This document shows positions 1 to 12,434 of a stretch of 64,000 nt of DNA, in pieces. A program made the translations under genes and the position numbers. The DNA is taken from contig CM057339.1 of the NCBI GenBank assembly GCA_030015575.1, forward strand, positions 694,908,761-694,972,760, in the 5' to 3' direction. The stretch is from Agapanthus africanus (taxonomy: Eukaryota > Streptophyta > Magnoliopsida > Asparagales > Amaryllidaceae). Under the pieces are notes generated by a model that ran no database searches, had not been told where the DNA came from, and was given only the letters and a program-made list of their open reading frames with translations. How positions within the stretch are numbered: position 1 is the first letter of the stretch; every line of letters starts with the position of its first letter.

Positions 1-1940
1 TTAAAATACCCACGATTCGTTAGTTTTTGAAATAGGTAAGAATCAAATCTAATCTAACAACTAAACTAAACAAAAGGGCTAAGCTAATATGTTGGACTAC
101 AGGTAAGGAAACCGCCTAACATCTGAGTCGATCCATATACATACATGTATATAAATTAGTCGGTGATCCCGCCTCAATAATATCATATCCGATACCATAT
201 CTACAATCAGACATTCCAAGTCAAGAGTGCGGATCAATCATCAAGATATAGCTCGTTCATAAATCCGTCGTACGGCATCCCCAAATCTGGATACGGGTCA
301 ATATCATATTCATCACATTGTTCATCTGGTATCCTCTTTATCAAAGATCATAATCCGGGGTACTGATCTACGTCTAGTACAATACTGATACTGCCTAAGT
401 AAACATGGACGTGTGTGAAACACTACGTCAAGGACCCGCTACAACGTCATGTCGTATCTCAAATACGAACCCTGCTATATCACCGAATTCACAACCTCAA
501 TACAAATCTCATCGACTCATCTCAAACCCAAGTATCATCCTCCAATCCGTATGTGAACACATAGTCCCATACCCATGTGAACACATAACTATAAAGAATC
601 CCATGAGCACATATAAATAGGAATGTATGCAATTATGTATGTGTAGTGCAACACTAAAATAATCCAACACACCAAAATCCATCCTAAACATCGTTATTAA
701 TCCCAAATAACATATAATTGTTGGTGTGTATACGCATCCGTATACACCACCACGGACTGCGGGGGTGCTATACGCCATCCACCCGACTTCTCCCCGTAGA
801 TATAAATCTACTCACCTGGTTCTCGCTCGCCGGTACCGACGTCGCCACGCGCTTGCTTGTCACCTCTAAGTCCACATGGGGTACCTACATATCATAACGC
901 ACCGTATCGCATTAAAATCCGACTCATGACCAAAACGACACACGAACCCCACATAGGTCAAAACCTATGGTTGCTTCCACAAATCAACCCAAAAACCCTC
1001 GATGTCGGTGTACAAACGCCAGACCATCGAGAAAAACCCAAATACACTCATTTGCACATTCACGAACACAAATTTTAATATAAAATAGGTTAAAACTCAC
1101 AAAAACCACAAATTCACTTTAAAAGCCGTTTTTCCGAAAAACTAGCAAGCAAAATTCGCCGTTTTAGTACAAAACTCGATGTATAAACGAATCTAGCGGC
1201 CACAATATTCACTAAATATCTTAATTAAGTCATAAAATCAATTCCCATAATTTAATCTCATAAATTTCCATAAACCTTAAAATTCTAGTTCACAAAATAC
1301 CTAAATTTTAACAATTTTATAGCAAAAATGCACAAACTACAATCTAGCTTGGATTTTAATGAACTAAAAGCATTAATCCACTCAATATAATCTTTATAAT
1401 GACATGAAACCTAAATTTGAATATTATCTCATAAGAATATAATTATTTAAAAAACCTAGTTTACTAATTATATAATTATCACTTTTAAATCAACAAATAT
1501 GCAAACTAGCAACTTAAATTGATTTAGCAAAACATTGATATGTCAAATACATCCCACAACCATAGTCTCACAACACAAAACCCTAACTAGATTTTTCACA
1601 AACTCTAATCTAAAGCTTCTCTTGCAAACCCACATCTTTCAATTAAACCGCAATTAAGCACCTAACTAGCTTCATTAAGGAATTTAAATTAAAAAAAATG
1701 AATAATGGGTCAAAAGTTATACCTCACAAACCATGATCAAACTTGAACTCTAGACCTCCATTTTGAAATCCTTGCACCAAGATCCATGCTAAAAGAGATG
1801 AGGGAAAATGGGTAGGAGTCGGATTTTGATTTCGGTGTGGTTTTAATTGATTTTTTTGACAATTTTTTTTTGATGGAAAAAAGAGGAGAAGAAGGAAGGG
1901 GGGCTGCTGTTGGGCCTGTAGAATTTCGTCCAGAAATTGT

Positions 1941-1954
1941 GGGGGGGGGGGGGG
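1941..1954. repeat. Poly-G run in J LTR
   Basis: Fourteen consecutive G; the other LTR copy has seven near 9158. Length may partly reflect sequencing or assembly error. Confidence 0.8.
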
Positions 1955-2025
1955 TGAGGGAGGAGAGAGAGTGAGGTGGAGAAAGTGAGAAGAAAAGTCA
2001 AAGTCCACCTTTTACTTCTATCATT

Positions 2026-2048
2026 CTCTTTTCTTTTCTTTTCTTTTG
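2026..2048. repeat. CTTTT microsatellite in J 3' LTR
   Basis: About four CTTTT units; the partner LTR has about seven at 9236-9272, so the repeat changed length after insertion. Confidence 0.85.
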
Positions 2049-2563
2049 CAAAACAAGTGGGGACAAGAGAGGGGGGCTGCTGAATTTAGCCAAGGGGGAG
2101 GGAAAATGGGGGTGTGTGAGTGTGGGTATGCGTGTGGGGTGATGGAAAATGATAAATACTATACCCCAAACATCCATTTACACTAAAAAAAGCATTTTTT
2201 CTTCAATAATTTCTAAACCGTTTTGGCAAACGATTTCGTTTCAAAAACCACATGATAAAATTTTATTTAATATTTTATGATGCACAAAATTTGTTTCAAC
2301 TCATTCCAATTTGTAATTTTCCCTAATTAAATATATTAGTGACGGCTTAAAATAATATTAAAATAATTAATTTCGGAAAATTTTTCAGAAAATTTGAAAT
2401 TTCACCAGCGGCTCAATAAAAACCAAATACTACCAATTACATAGCTAGAATATATATATTTTATTTTATAATAAAGATATTTGCATTTTGACTTTTTACA
2501 GAAAACCCCCTTATTTTACCGTTTTTTTCGAAATTTCACCGAAACGATTTTCAAAACGTTACA

Positions 2564-2580
2564 ATCTTCCCCCCTTAAAG
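2564..2580 (-). other. Polypurine tract of J
   Basis: On the minus strand CTTTAAGGGGGGAAGAT lies directly before the LTR start TGTAACG, the expected plus-strand priming site. Confidence 0.8.
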
Positions 2581-5252
2581 AAATTCAGTCCCCGAATTTA
2601 AATTAAAACTTCCCCCCAAATACTAAAATATTTCAGCCAAAACCATCAAATCGCCGGGGCTCCGAAATCATAAATACATAAAACAAATCGTAGCGCAACG
2701 CATGCGCATGAAAAATGAGCATATAACTCAAATCAGAACTCCGTCAAGCATCCCGCAATCATCGGATTCATAGGGAAGACATCAATACCAAATCCAAAGC
2801 AAAACCAATATGATATAACTCGAAACTATAAATGTAAAATATATTCTGGTACTGTCCTCTGACTAGTCCTGCTCAGTACGAAAACACATAGCAATATCAT
2901 AAAAACGTACTTCTCTATAAGAAAAATCAATCCCAAAATACGCGTATGAATACTACGTGCGTCTTGTGCACACGGAAATCAAAATCCAAATATGTGCCAT
3001 ACATATGCACAGAAACAACATCTAAGTGCATCGGGTGTGCACGAAACATCTGTCGTAGGCAACATGTGTGCCTGACAGCAAAATCAGGTGCATCTGACAT
3101 GCACGAAAAATCTCGATTTAGTGCGTCTGGTGTGCACCAAAATCACACTTCAAAACATGCGCCCAACATGCGCGAAAATCCAAATCAGGTGCATCCATCG
3201 TGCACGAAATCATGAAATCCAATATCAAGTGCCGAACATGCGAAAAATCAAATCAGGTGCATAAGGTGCACAAAAAAAATATCGAACATCACCATCGAAA
3301 TCAAAGTCCAGTGCATCTAAGTGCACAAAAGGCGTATCACTGCACTGCAAGCATATATAAACTATACAGAGTGCAGGAACCAAATCGTGTGCGTGCATAC
3401 GCACAAAATCAACTCAAATGTCTAAAACCGTAAAATCACAAACATGTGAAACCAAAGCACGAAAACGATATCAAGTGCAACACTGTGCAAAGATCGTAAA
3501 TCCTCAATCATCAAAATCAAATGCTGCGAATAAATCACCCAAAACATCGAAATCAATAATGGCGGAATAGTACCGCTCAAGCGCATCCTCTAAGAATCTC
3601 AGGCCAACTGTCGCGGTCACTAGTGGGACGTCTCGTCGATGATCATGAACTCTGGCCTGCTGGTGTGCATAACAATGACCACTCCTGGGTCAAGGTCTTC
3701 ACCGTGAATTACCAATCTCTCGGTCCATCGGCTCATCGGCCCTGTCAGGTGTGCTAACGGGGATGATCCCGTTCTGGCACGTCTCTTGTCATCTCCCGGT
3801 CAATCATCACGACCACTCGTAAGAGCATATCACTGGCGTCGGCCTCTGGCTCTCTGAATGTACGTGACACATCTGATCTTGGGTGCAAGTATCATTGCAT
3901 CAGGGTCCTGGAAAGAATCCTGCTCATGGTCTCTTCCATGTCTCGTCTCTGCCAACTGTCCGGAAGTCATCGTCCTTTCTTATATCTGCTTCTTGCTCCG
4001 GAACGGCTGCATACTCATCACGACTGCTTCTGGAAGGTATATCCAAGTACAATGCCTCGGCATGTGCATCGCATCTCTGATGTCGGCGGAGTGGAACGTC
4101 ATCATATCCAGATCTTGTACGAACCTCTTACTCCACTTTTCTCTAATGTCGACTACTTCGAACTCGTCTCATCGCGGCTGCATGGACTGAGCTCCAATGG
4201 CTATCCTTGTACCTGGAGTCTCCCAAGAAATGCATCTCACCACCTAGCATCCGAATTAAATCGAGCCATCCGATCGAGTCGTTAAAACCTCATAATCCCC
4301 TAAGAGCTCAACATCTTGGGCACAGTTTAATAGTATCGAGTACATACCACAGCATCGGTGGTCCAGCCGTAGAAGGGCAAACCCAAGCCTCACTAATGGC
4401 GCCGTAGAACTGCCGCAAACCCGAAGGTTCAAAGGCTTTCACACGGTCATTAAGTCGAGTTAGGGTTTCATTCTTCTAGAGGGACCATAGAATTGCTTGC
4501 ATGTCTTTCCGACTACTTTAAACTTGGAATAATAGGTTTCTGACATTCGATCATCTCTGTCGACTCCCAACGTCTCCGCGTGAAGTCGTCTCTAGCTGGA
4601 ATCAATCTAACTGATGACCTCGCATCGGGGTAGGCGAACGATCCACATGTCCTAGTCATTCATCCTCGATGAGTAGCGAACTTCTATCATCTCTTAGTAC
4701 AACTCATTCTGCACTAACTCCAGCATCTGGGGCAATACCTCGTCGTTCGCAGCAATAACTGGCTCGCTCGTCTGCACGCTGAACGGTGCCTCAATCATCA
4801 GGAGTAAGCAACACACCAACAGTCATCAAAATCTGGCTGGCCTCTATCATTAGCTCAATCCTCTAGTGCTGATCGGCGTGTCCAAGTAATCTCATACAGC
4901 GATCCATCCAACGCTCGTGGAGCGAAATCACAATCAAAAGACACATCTCTACAATCGTGTGTCGCCGGAATTATGTTCTGGTTAGTCCTCGTTCGAAACG
5001 AGCTCGTGCTGACCGCAACTCTAGCCGTAGCTCTCCCTGCCCGTAATCGTGGCAGCAAAACCATAACTGGTACTGATGAGGCTAGATCGGAATGAATATA
5101 ATATTGAGTAAAGAAATGTACATCCTAAGGCTCCTTAAGTGGAGTAGCGTATCGTAAATATGCCGCGGAACATACCTACGGTACGTCACTCTACTTTAGT
5201 CACCTATTCCATCAACCAAGGGACATCCTATGCTCCGAAGGTAAAACCTAAT
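2581..5252 (-). other. Non-coding internal domain of J
   Basis: No long ORF in any frame. The minus-strand ORF at 4855-5064 (69 aa, basic) lies where gag would begin but I recognise no gag motif. The plus-strand overlapping ORFs at 3858-4407 share no family signature. A hairpin-word array occupies 2957-3480. The rest looks like decayed non-coding sequence. Confidence 0.6.
2957..3480. repeat. Array of GTGCAT...GTGCAC hairpin words
   Basis: About ten irregularly spaced units (roughly 35-60 bp apart), each with a short inverted word such as GTGCATCTGACATGCAC, GTGCGTCTGGTGTGCAC, ATGCGCCCAACATGCGC and GTGCATCCATCGTGCAC, usually followed by GAAA and an AAATC-rich spacer. Several arm differences are matched in the opposite arm (GTGCA/TGCAC against ATGCGC/ATGCGC). 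Confidence 0.7.
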
Positions 5253-5264
5253 GCTTTGATACCA
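5253..5264 (-). other. Primer-binding site of J (initiator Met tRNA type)
   Basis: Minus strand TGGTATCAAAGC, one base from the usual plant Met-tRNA site TGGTATCAGAGC, four bases inside the LTR end. Confidence 0.75.
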
Positions 5265-5268
5265 ACTT

Positions 5269-8200
5269 TGTTACGTCCCGAAAAGATGAAACATGACCGG
5301 CACTTAAACTACGAAACGTCTCGAGGCGTACGTAATCTAAGTAAGCCGAAAACCCAGAAATCCAAACCAAGAAAAGTAGTAGAGTGAAGGAAAACCAATT
5401 TAAAACAAGTAGTTTTAATAGCATAAGCCGAATTATGCGATTTTAAAAAAACATCAAATATTTCCTGAAAATTTCGGCAGAGTCTCCTTTGTAAAAACAT
5501 GCCCCCAAACGGGATACAACATGAATAGTATACGAAATCAATAAAAAGGCATCCCCATGCGGGAGCTAGCTCTTCGTCAATCGACGGTCACAACCACACA
5601 AGCAATATAATATACAACGCCAACGGCGAGGATCAAAATTCAAAAGGAAACTTAAAACCACAAGAAAACCACATAAATAAAACGCGCGACTCTAAGGTCG
5701 AAGGAATAACCTCACTGGTCTCTATCTCAAAAATAAATACATGTTTGGTTGATGGAACTTCTAGATACAACAGAATAATGATATACAAGATATATAATGG
5801 GGGTACGATACAAGTAAACCCACCTACTAGCAAATCACCCGAAGGAAATTATGCCCGCAAAGCCGTAATGAAACCTGTACGGCAAATCTGCAAGAAACTG
5901 GGGCACAACGGGGGTGAGTTGCCAACTCGTGAATAGAAAAAACATCTACGAAAAGAAATCGCATAAATAACGCAATCCTAGGTCAATGATCATAATATAT
6001 CCTCAAATATAAGAATAACATGCAACCTATAACAAGGCTAGGGTAGATATCTAACCCGAGTGTAATCTCATGTGCCCGTGTCAGTGCCTTAGGTAGCAAT
6101 ATATCATATGAATGAGGTATGAATGCATGAAAACAGAATACATGTAAATAAAGAACTGTTTTCATAATTTAGTGAGATTTCCTTTGTATTTTTAAAATGA
6201 GGTATCATAATGAAATCAGCATAAAACAGTGCCTAGCATCGGCACAAAACGTAATCCCAATATCTCGATATCTCTGTATCACAGTCTCTGTACCTCAATA
6301 TCTCGAAATCTCAATATCACAGTCTCAATATCTAGGGCGCCGCCAGTCCAGACCGGCCCCTACCATCCATCTCAAGACCACGACGGTATCCTCCGGATAT
6401 CCGACGCGTCGGGTAAAATCACCGGTAGGTAGTGCTCCCCTGCCAGGCTCACATCGTCATCATCACGCGCTTCTTGCCCCGGGGTACCTTACCGGGTCCA
6501 CCATGTACCCGAAACGGTTCATCCAACTCCTCGAATCGGGTCTCGAAATCCATCAGCAAACTCATGGTGGACGACTCATACATCATGGGAAAACCGCACT
6601 TTTTATTTAAAAAGAGAGAAATCAGTTTATATAAGTTTTGCGGTTTTCCCCCCAAATCCAGAAAATCTCATGGGAATCCGAATCCAAATCATCAATAGCA
6701 TGTAAAACCATGAATATAGGCATAACAATGAATAACAGTATGCATGAAGTGACAAGTAATAACTACAATGTTAAGCTGGCATATAAGGCAGGTATACTAA
6801 TATCATGTCAAATTACAAACTAACAAGCTAAGTCAAGCAATAATATTTTCTAAGGTGTACGTGACATAGCAATTACCGATGAAGATGTGTGTGAGCCGGC
6901 AAGTAAGTGTACGTGGTACATACGCATCATCGGTAATGGTGCTGGTGTCCTAACAATATGATATCAACATTGCAATAAGAAATTATAACATAAGTATGCG
7001 ATGCGAAGCGAACCACAATAATAAGCGGGAGCTGAATACAAGAAGCAACTGTAACTAACCTGCATTAATCTAATATAAGTCCTACAAATGGTGCCTTTTG
7101 AAATAACACGAATCATGGGGTTTTGAAAATAGGGGCTACGGTGTTTTTATGAAAAGATACGTCTTTTGAAATATCCGTAGGATCCCTTGGGCTGTCTTTT
7201 AAAATACCCACGATTCGTTAGTTTTTGAAATAGGTAAGATCAAATCTAATCTAACAACTAAACTAAACTAAAGGGCTAAGCTAACAAGCTGGACTACAGG
7301 TAAGGAAACCGCCTAACATCTGAGTCGATCCATATACATACCTGTATATAAATTAGTCGGTGATCCCGCCTCAATAATATCATATCCGATACCATATCTA
7401 CAATCAGACATCCCAAGTCAAGAGTGCGGATCAATCATCAAGATATAACTCGTACGTAAATCCGTCGTACGGCATCCCCAAATCTGGGTACGGGTCAATA
7501 TCACATTCATAACATTGTTCATCTGGTATCCTCTTTATCAAAGATCATAATCCGGGGTACTGATCTACGTCTAGTACAATACTGATACTGCCTAAGTAAG
7601 CATGGACGTGTGTGAAACACTACGTCAAGGACCCGCTACAACGTCATGTCGTATCTCAAATACGAACCCTGCTATATCACCAAATTCACAACCTCAATAC
7701 AAATCTCATCGACTCATCTCAAACCCAAGTATCATCCTCAAATCCGTATGTGAACACATAGTCCCATACCCATGTGAACACATAACTATAAAGAATCCCA
7801 TGAGCACATATAAATAGGAATGTATGCAAGTATGTATGTGTAGTGCAACACTACCCTAGGGTTCGCAACACTAAAATAATCCAACACACCAAAATCCATC
7901 CTAAACATCATTATTAATCCCAAATAACATATAATTGTTGGTGTGTATACGCATCCGTATACACCACCACGGACTGCGGGGGTGCTATACGCCATCCACC
8001 CGACTTCTCCCCGTAGATATAAATCTACTCACCTGGTCCTCGCTCGCCGGTGCTGACATCGCCACGCGCTTGCTTGTCGCCTCGAAGTCCACATGGGGTA
8101 CCTACATATCATAACGCACCGTATCGCATTAAAATCCGACTCATGACCAAAACGACACACGAACCCCACATAGGTCAAAACCTATGGTTGCTTCCACAAA

Positions 8201-9787
8201 TCAACCCAAAAACCCTCGATGTCGGTGTACAAACGCCAGACCATCGATAAAAACCCAAATACACTCATTTGCACATTCACGAACACAAATTTTAATATAA
8301 AATAGGTTAAAACTCACAAAACCCCCAAATTCACTTTAAAAGCCGTTTTTCCGAAAAACTAGCAAACAAAATTCGCCGTTTTAGTACAAAACTCGATGTA
8401 TAAACGAATCTAGCGGCCACAATATTCACTAAATATCTTAATTAAGTCATAAAAACAATTCCCATAATTTAATCTCATAAATTTCCATAAACCTTAAAAT
8501 TCTAGTTCACAAAATACCTAAATTTTAACAATTTTATAGCAAAAATGCACAAACTACAATCTAGCTTGGATTTTAATGAACTAAAAGCATTAATCCACTC
8601 AATATAATATTTATAATGACATGAAACCTAAATTTGAATTTTATCTCATAAGAATATAATTATTTAAAAAACCTAGTTTACTAATTATATAATTATCACT
8701 TTTAAATCAACAAATATGCAAACTAGCAACTTAAATTGATTTAGCAAAACATTGATATGTCAAATACATCCCACAACCATAGTCTCACAACACAAAACCC
8801 TAACTAGATTTTTCACAAACCTTAATCTAAAGGTTCTCTTGCAAACCCACATCTTTCAATTAAACCGCAATTAAGCACCTAACTAGCTTCGTTAAGGAAT
8901 TTAAATAAAAAAAAATGAATAATGGGTCAAAAGTTATACCTCACAAACCATGATCAAACTTGAACTCTAGACTCCATTTTGAAATCCTTGCACCAAAATC
9001 CATGCTAAAGGAGATGAGGGAAAATGGGTAGGAGTCGGATTTTGATTTCGGTGAGGTTTTAATTGATTTTTTTGACAATTTTTTTTTTGATGGAAAAGAG
9101 AGGAGAAGAAGGAAGGGGGGCTGCTGTTGGGCCTATGGAATTTCGTCCAGAAATTGTGGGGGGGTGAGGGAGGAGAGAGAGTGAGGTGGAGAAAGTGAGA
9201 AGAAAAGTCAAAGTCCACCTTTTACTTCTATCATTCTCTTTTCTTTTCTTTTCTTTTCTTTTCTTTTCTTTTGCAAAACAAGTGGGGACAAGAGAGGGGG
9301 GCTGCTGAATTCAGCCAAGGGGGAGGGAAAATGGGGGTGTGTGAGTGTGGGTATGGGTGTTGGGTGATGGAAAATGATAAATACTATACCCCAAACATCC
9401 ATTTACACTAAAAAAAGCCTTTTTTCTTCAATAATTTCTAAACCGTTTTGGCAAACGATTTCGTTTAAAAAACCACATGATAAAATTTTATTTAATGTTT
9501 TATGATGCACAAAATTTGTTTCAACTCATTCCAATTTGTAATTTTCCCTAATTAAATATATTAGTGACGGCTTAAAATAATATTAAAATAATTAATTTCG
9601 GAAAAATTTTCAGAAAATTTGAAATTTCACCAGAGGCTCAATAAACACCAAATACTAGCAATTACATATCTAGAATATGTATATTTAATTTTATAATAAA
9701 GATATTTGCATTTTAACTTTTTACAGAAAACCCCCTTATTTTACCGTTTTTTCGAAATTTCACCGAAACGATTTTCAAAACGTTACA
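5269..9787 (-). repeat. 5' LTR of J, 4.5 kb
   Basis: Plus-strand ends TGTTACG and CGTTACA form a terminal inverted repeat of TG...CA type. Length is 4,519 bp, very long for an LTR. No ORF with family resemblance; peptides at 7602-7817 and 7786-7995 are copies of those in the left LTR. I could not place a TATA box. 9788-9792 (CAAAA) would be one target duplication; the partner lies outside the window. Confidence 0.8.
9236..9272. repeat. CTTTT microsatellite in J 5' LTR
   Basis: About seven CTTTT units; expanded relative to 2026-2048. Confidence 0.9.
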
Positions 9788-9895
9788 CAAAACTTCCATC
9801 AAACCTTAAAAGGAAAGACTAGACGGGATTAATTACATCATACAAATTCACCACTCTTTCAGCTAGTCCAGTGCCAGTACTTTGAGGGAGGTTCC

Positions 9896-9911
9896 CCGTG
9901 CTTTCGCACGG
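9896..9911 (-). other. GAAA-tetraloop hairpin in copia I leader
   Basis: CCGTGC and GCACGG arms; on the transcribed strand the loop is GAAA, a GNRA tetraloop. The identical 16-mer is at 19651-19666 and 43234-43249. Confidence 0.8.
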
Positions 9912-10127
9912 ACCTAATTAAAATAAACCTCGTTTTCCCAAGGGCGTAAGCCCGTTGACACCTTTCTAGACACCTAGTTGATCGGCTAATTGTAAAGTGT
10001 AAAACTCTCCTAGGAGTAACAATTACTCGCAGTGGGTATCAGGATCCAACTATCTCATAGAAGGTATGCAATCTCATTGCAAATTTCTACACTTGAAGCT
10101 CCCGATAATGGTTTTTACCCCTTGCAC

Positions 10128-10340
10128 TTATGACCTTGACTATGATCAACATATCATAAGCACTATTCAAGTTCAACCCGTCATTTCTTGATTAATTAGG
10201 CCCACCTATATGACCTTGACTATAATCAACATAATCACATGACTGTCTTAATTAATCGCATCATATGCTATGTAAGAAGACATCACTTAGCTACCGTACA
10301 CTATGCCTTGACTATGATCAACATACGTAGCACGAATACT
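10128..10340 (-). repeat. Three hairpins with a common loop, copia I leader
   Basis: Three units share the loop core CCTTGACTATGATCAACATA (one base differs in unit 2) but have different flanking arms, for example GCACTTATGA with TCATAAGCAC. The same three-unit module is in A (19880-20095) and D (43460-43675). Confidence 0.7.
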
Positions 10341-10471
10341 AAGTACTCTACTTCCTAAAATGACGGAGGGTTGCGGATGGTTTTAAGAAAACCGTTAACG
10401 CTTTGAACTTGATATCGTTGTAGAATCAAATGGTTTAAAATAGAGTGTTTTTTTAGGTTTTTGCTTGTTTC

Positions 10472-10700
10472 GCTAAAGAGGTCACTCCCGGTGAAGGGAT
10501 CTCGGCTCTTTCCTCGTCGAATGAGGTGCAGGATATTCACAATACCACTATGCAAACCAAGAACTAGAAAAGCAATCAAAAAACAAAACCGAGGGTTGTA
10601 GCAACTGCTAGTTATTGCTAAAGAGGTCACTCCCGGTGAAGGGATCTCGGCTCTTTCCTTATCGAATAAGGTGCAGGATATTCTACAAGGAATACCGCTA
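10472..10700 (-). repeat. 145-bp tandem duplication in copia I leader
   Basis: GCTAAAGAGGTCACTCCCGG recurs at 10472 and 10617. Copia D has the same 145-bp period (43812 and 43957); A lacks it. Confidence 0.8.
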
Positions 10701-12189
10701 TGCAAAGCAACAACTAGAGCTATTTTTGAAAATTCGATTCCACAACATCTTTAGGTTTATTTTTCTTCATTAATCTCATTAATGAATGTCCCATCATTTA
10801 AGTTACCTAAACATCACAGATAAATACAACGTACGCTTTTGCCATCCGCATTCGCCACGAAGTCCCGTCATGCACCGTTAGGTTAGGTAACAAACAGCAG
10901 AGCGGGGCAGGGCTAGCGCGGGTGAAAAACATAAGCAACGTCTATAATATATCATATATATTATAATGTAAAGTATCTATCTCAGAATATAAAATGATCA
11001 CATCACAGAATATCAACAACAGAAGACAACATATGAAATATTGGATATACTAGAATTTCCGGGTTTTAAATTAAGCCAGTATAAAACACGGATTCCATGG
11101 TCGTGATGAATAGCTAAACCCACATCCCTAGACCCCTTACGAGAGCGACAAGCATCCCTACCAATTCTAGAGTTAGGAGACCCGGACTCGACGCCTCGAG
11201 ATGGCCTCCCACTGGACTCTAGAACCCGGGTACTTGTGCTCCCCTCCTTGGGTCTAACCTAATGTGGAAAAGTAAATAATATACATCAACGGTGACATCT
11301 TCCTCAACCCGAAGGTGTCCTAATAAAAGAATATTACATACAAGTTTTTACATGAATGAAAATGAAAAACTCTCATCTCACATAAAACCCCCCGGCTATT
11401 CAAACTCGACGATCCAACATAACATATCACAGCAACACATAACATCACATGTCATCAAGTAAATATGCGTATCCCAATTGTCGTTGACGTATAACAATGA
11501 AACCGGCGATACACTACATATTACACTTACGGTCGCAGAAAAGAAAGTGAAAACTACGACAATTGGAATCCGCAACCACCTTGGACATCACATGCCTAAC
11601 CAAATGAATTCCTTAGACATCACATGCCTAACAATTATAAACCCCACATTTTAGTCTTGATATTGAAAACACTTTTCAATAATCATTCAGGTAATTCAAC
11701 AAGATTCCCGATAACCTGATCGAATGCTCGTCGGAAACTTTAGTAGACGGCCGCACCCCCGGATGCTGTTGACGAAGTGCACTTAGGCGGAACACCGCGG
11801 CCGCGAGCACCCGGACAGATGCTTTTGGCAACGGAGTTCTCCTATAGTCACTTGTTCGGGGCTTTAGGGCGTGGCTCTCTATTACTATTACCTGGCGAGT
11901 ATCCGCGTACGCTACTTGATTGCGACGGACTTTTGATCACATCAAAATCCCGTGGCAACCGATCAAATGAGACTAAATTGCTAAATTTATAACATTCAAT
12001 TATTGTGGATTCCAAGTATTGTATCCCTTTACAGATATCCAGACGACGTTAAAATTTTCGATCGAATCAACAAATTCCCAAAATTTCCCAGAAAGCTCAA
12101 CACTTGAGCAGTATAAAAAATACCCAGAAGCATGCCCCGGTATCTACAGACCAACCATAGAAGGCTCGGCCTAAGCCTCATATATAGTG

Positions 12190-12234
12190 CCGCGGAACCG
12201 CCGCCAAACACATGGTTTGGCCGCGGTTCCGCGG
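12190..12234 (-). other. GC-rich long hairpin, copia I leader
   Basis: CCGCGGAACCGCCGCCAAAC faces GGTTTGGCCGCGGTTCCGCGG across a loop of about 4 nt; about 20 pairs with one internal mismatch. Lies 187 nt downstream of the primer site on the transcribed strand. Confidence 0.85.
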
Positions 12235-12420
12235 TCATGTTGTCGAGTTAGGATGTCGTTCTTCTAGAGGGTCAATAGTTTTACCTGCATATTTTTCTGA
12301 ATATTTTTAATGTGAAAAATTCCAACTTTTTGAAAAATTTCTAGAGAATGGGCAAGATCGGGTTTTCGGAGTTCGCTCGAACTTCTAACTTCGCCAAGAC
12401 AACTCTTAATGCTCTAGAAA

Positions 12421-12433
12421 GGCTCTGATACAA
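12421..12433 (-). other. Primer-binding site of copia I, mutated
   Basis: Minus strand TTGTATCAGAGCC against TGGTATCAGAGCC in A and D; the second base is changed. Confidence 0.75.
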
Positions 12434-12434
12434 C

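Larger units (their letters stand above)
1..2563 (-). repeat. 3' LTR of J, truncated by the window edge
   Basis: Outer part of the left LTR; on the minus strand it begins TGTAACG at 2563. It matches 7199-9787 almost base for base, differing mainly in small indels: a G run of 14 here against 7 in the other copy, and a shorter CTTTT repeat. Short ORFs, such as the one at 405-620, are duplicated with the LTR and show no family resemblance, so they are not called as genes. Confidence 0.85.
1..9787 (-). mobile_element. J: LARD-like LTR retrotransposon, right part
   Basis: Positions 1-2563 and about 7199-9787 are near-identical direct repeats. Read on the minus strand, a primer-binding site (5253-5264) adjoins the inner end of the right copy and a polypurine tract (2564-2580) adjoins the left copy. 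That makes 5269-9787 the 5' LTR, 2564-5268 the internal domain and 1-2563 the start of the 3' LTR, which runs off the window. LTRs of 4.5 kb around a 2.7-kb domain with no convincing gene match the large retrotransposon derivative (LARD) class, which depends on proteins made by other elements. On the minus strand the sequence before the LTR reads F-G-D-stop-I-S-L-R-G, like the tail of chromovirus polyproteins, so a chromovirus parent is inferred. J sits in the leader of copia I. Confidence 0.8.
9788..12420 (-). other. Leader of copia element I (gag-pol not in window)
   Basis: Aligns throughout with the leaders of copia A (19500-21617) and D (43090-45666), between primer site and gag on the minus strand. 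J entered close to the expected gag start, so I's gag-pol lies beyond J. Holds conserved hairpins (9896-9911, 10128-10340, 12190-12234) and a 145-bp duplication. A minus-strand ORF at 10355-10705 arises from that duplication. No other gene seen. Confidence 0.75.

Noticed and set aside
405..620. 71-aa ORF nearly identical to the one at 7602-7817
   Set aside because: Identity follows from LTR duplication in J; no family signature and no codon pattern.
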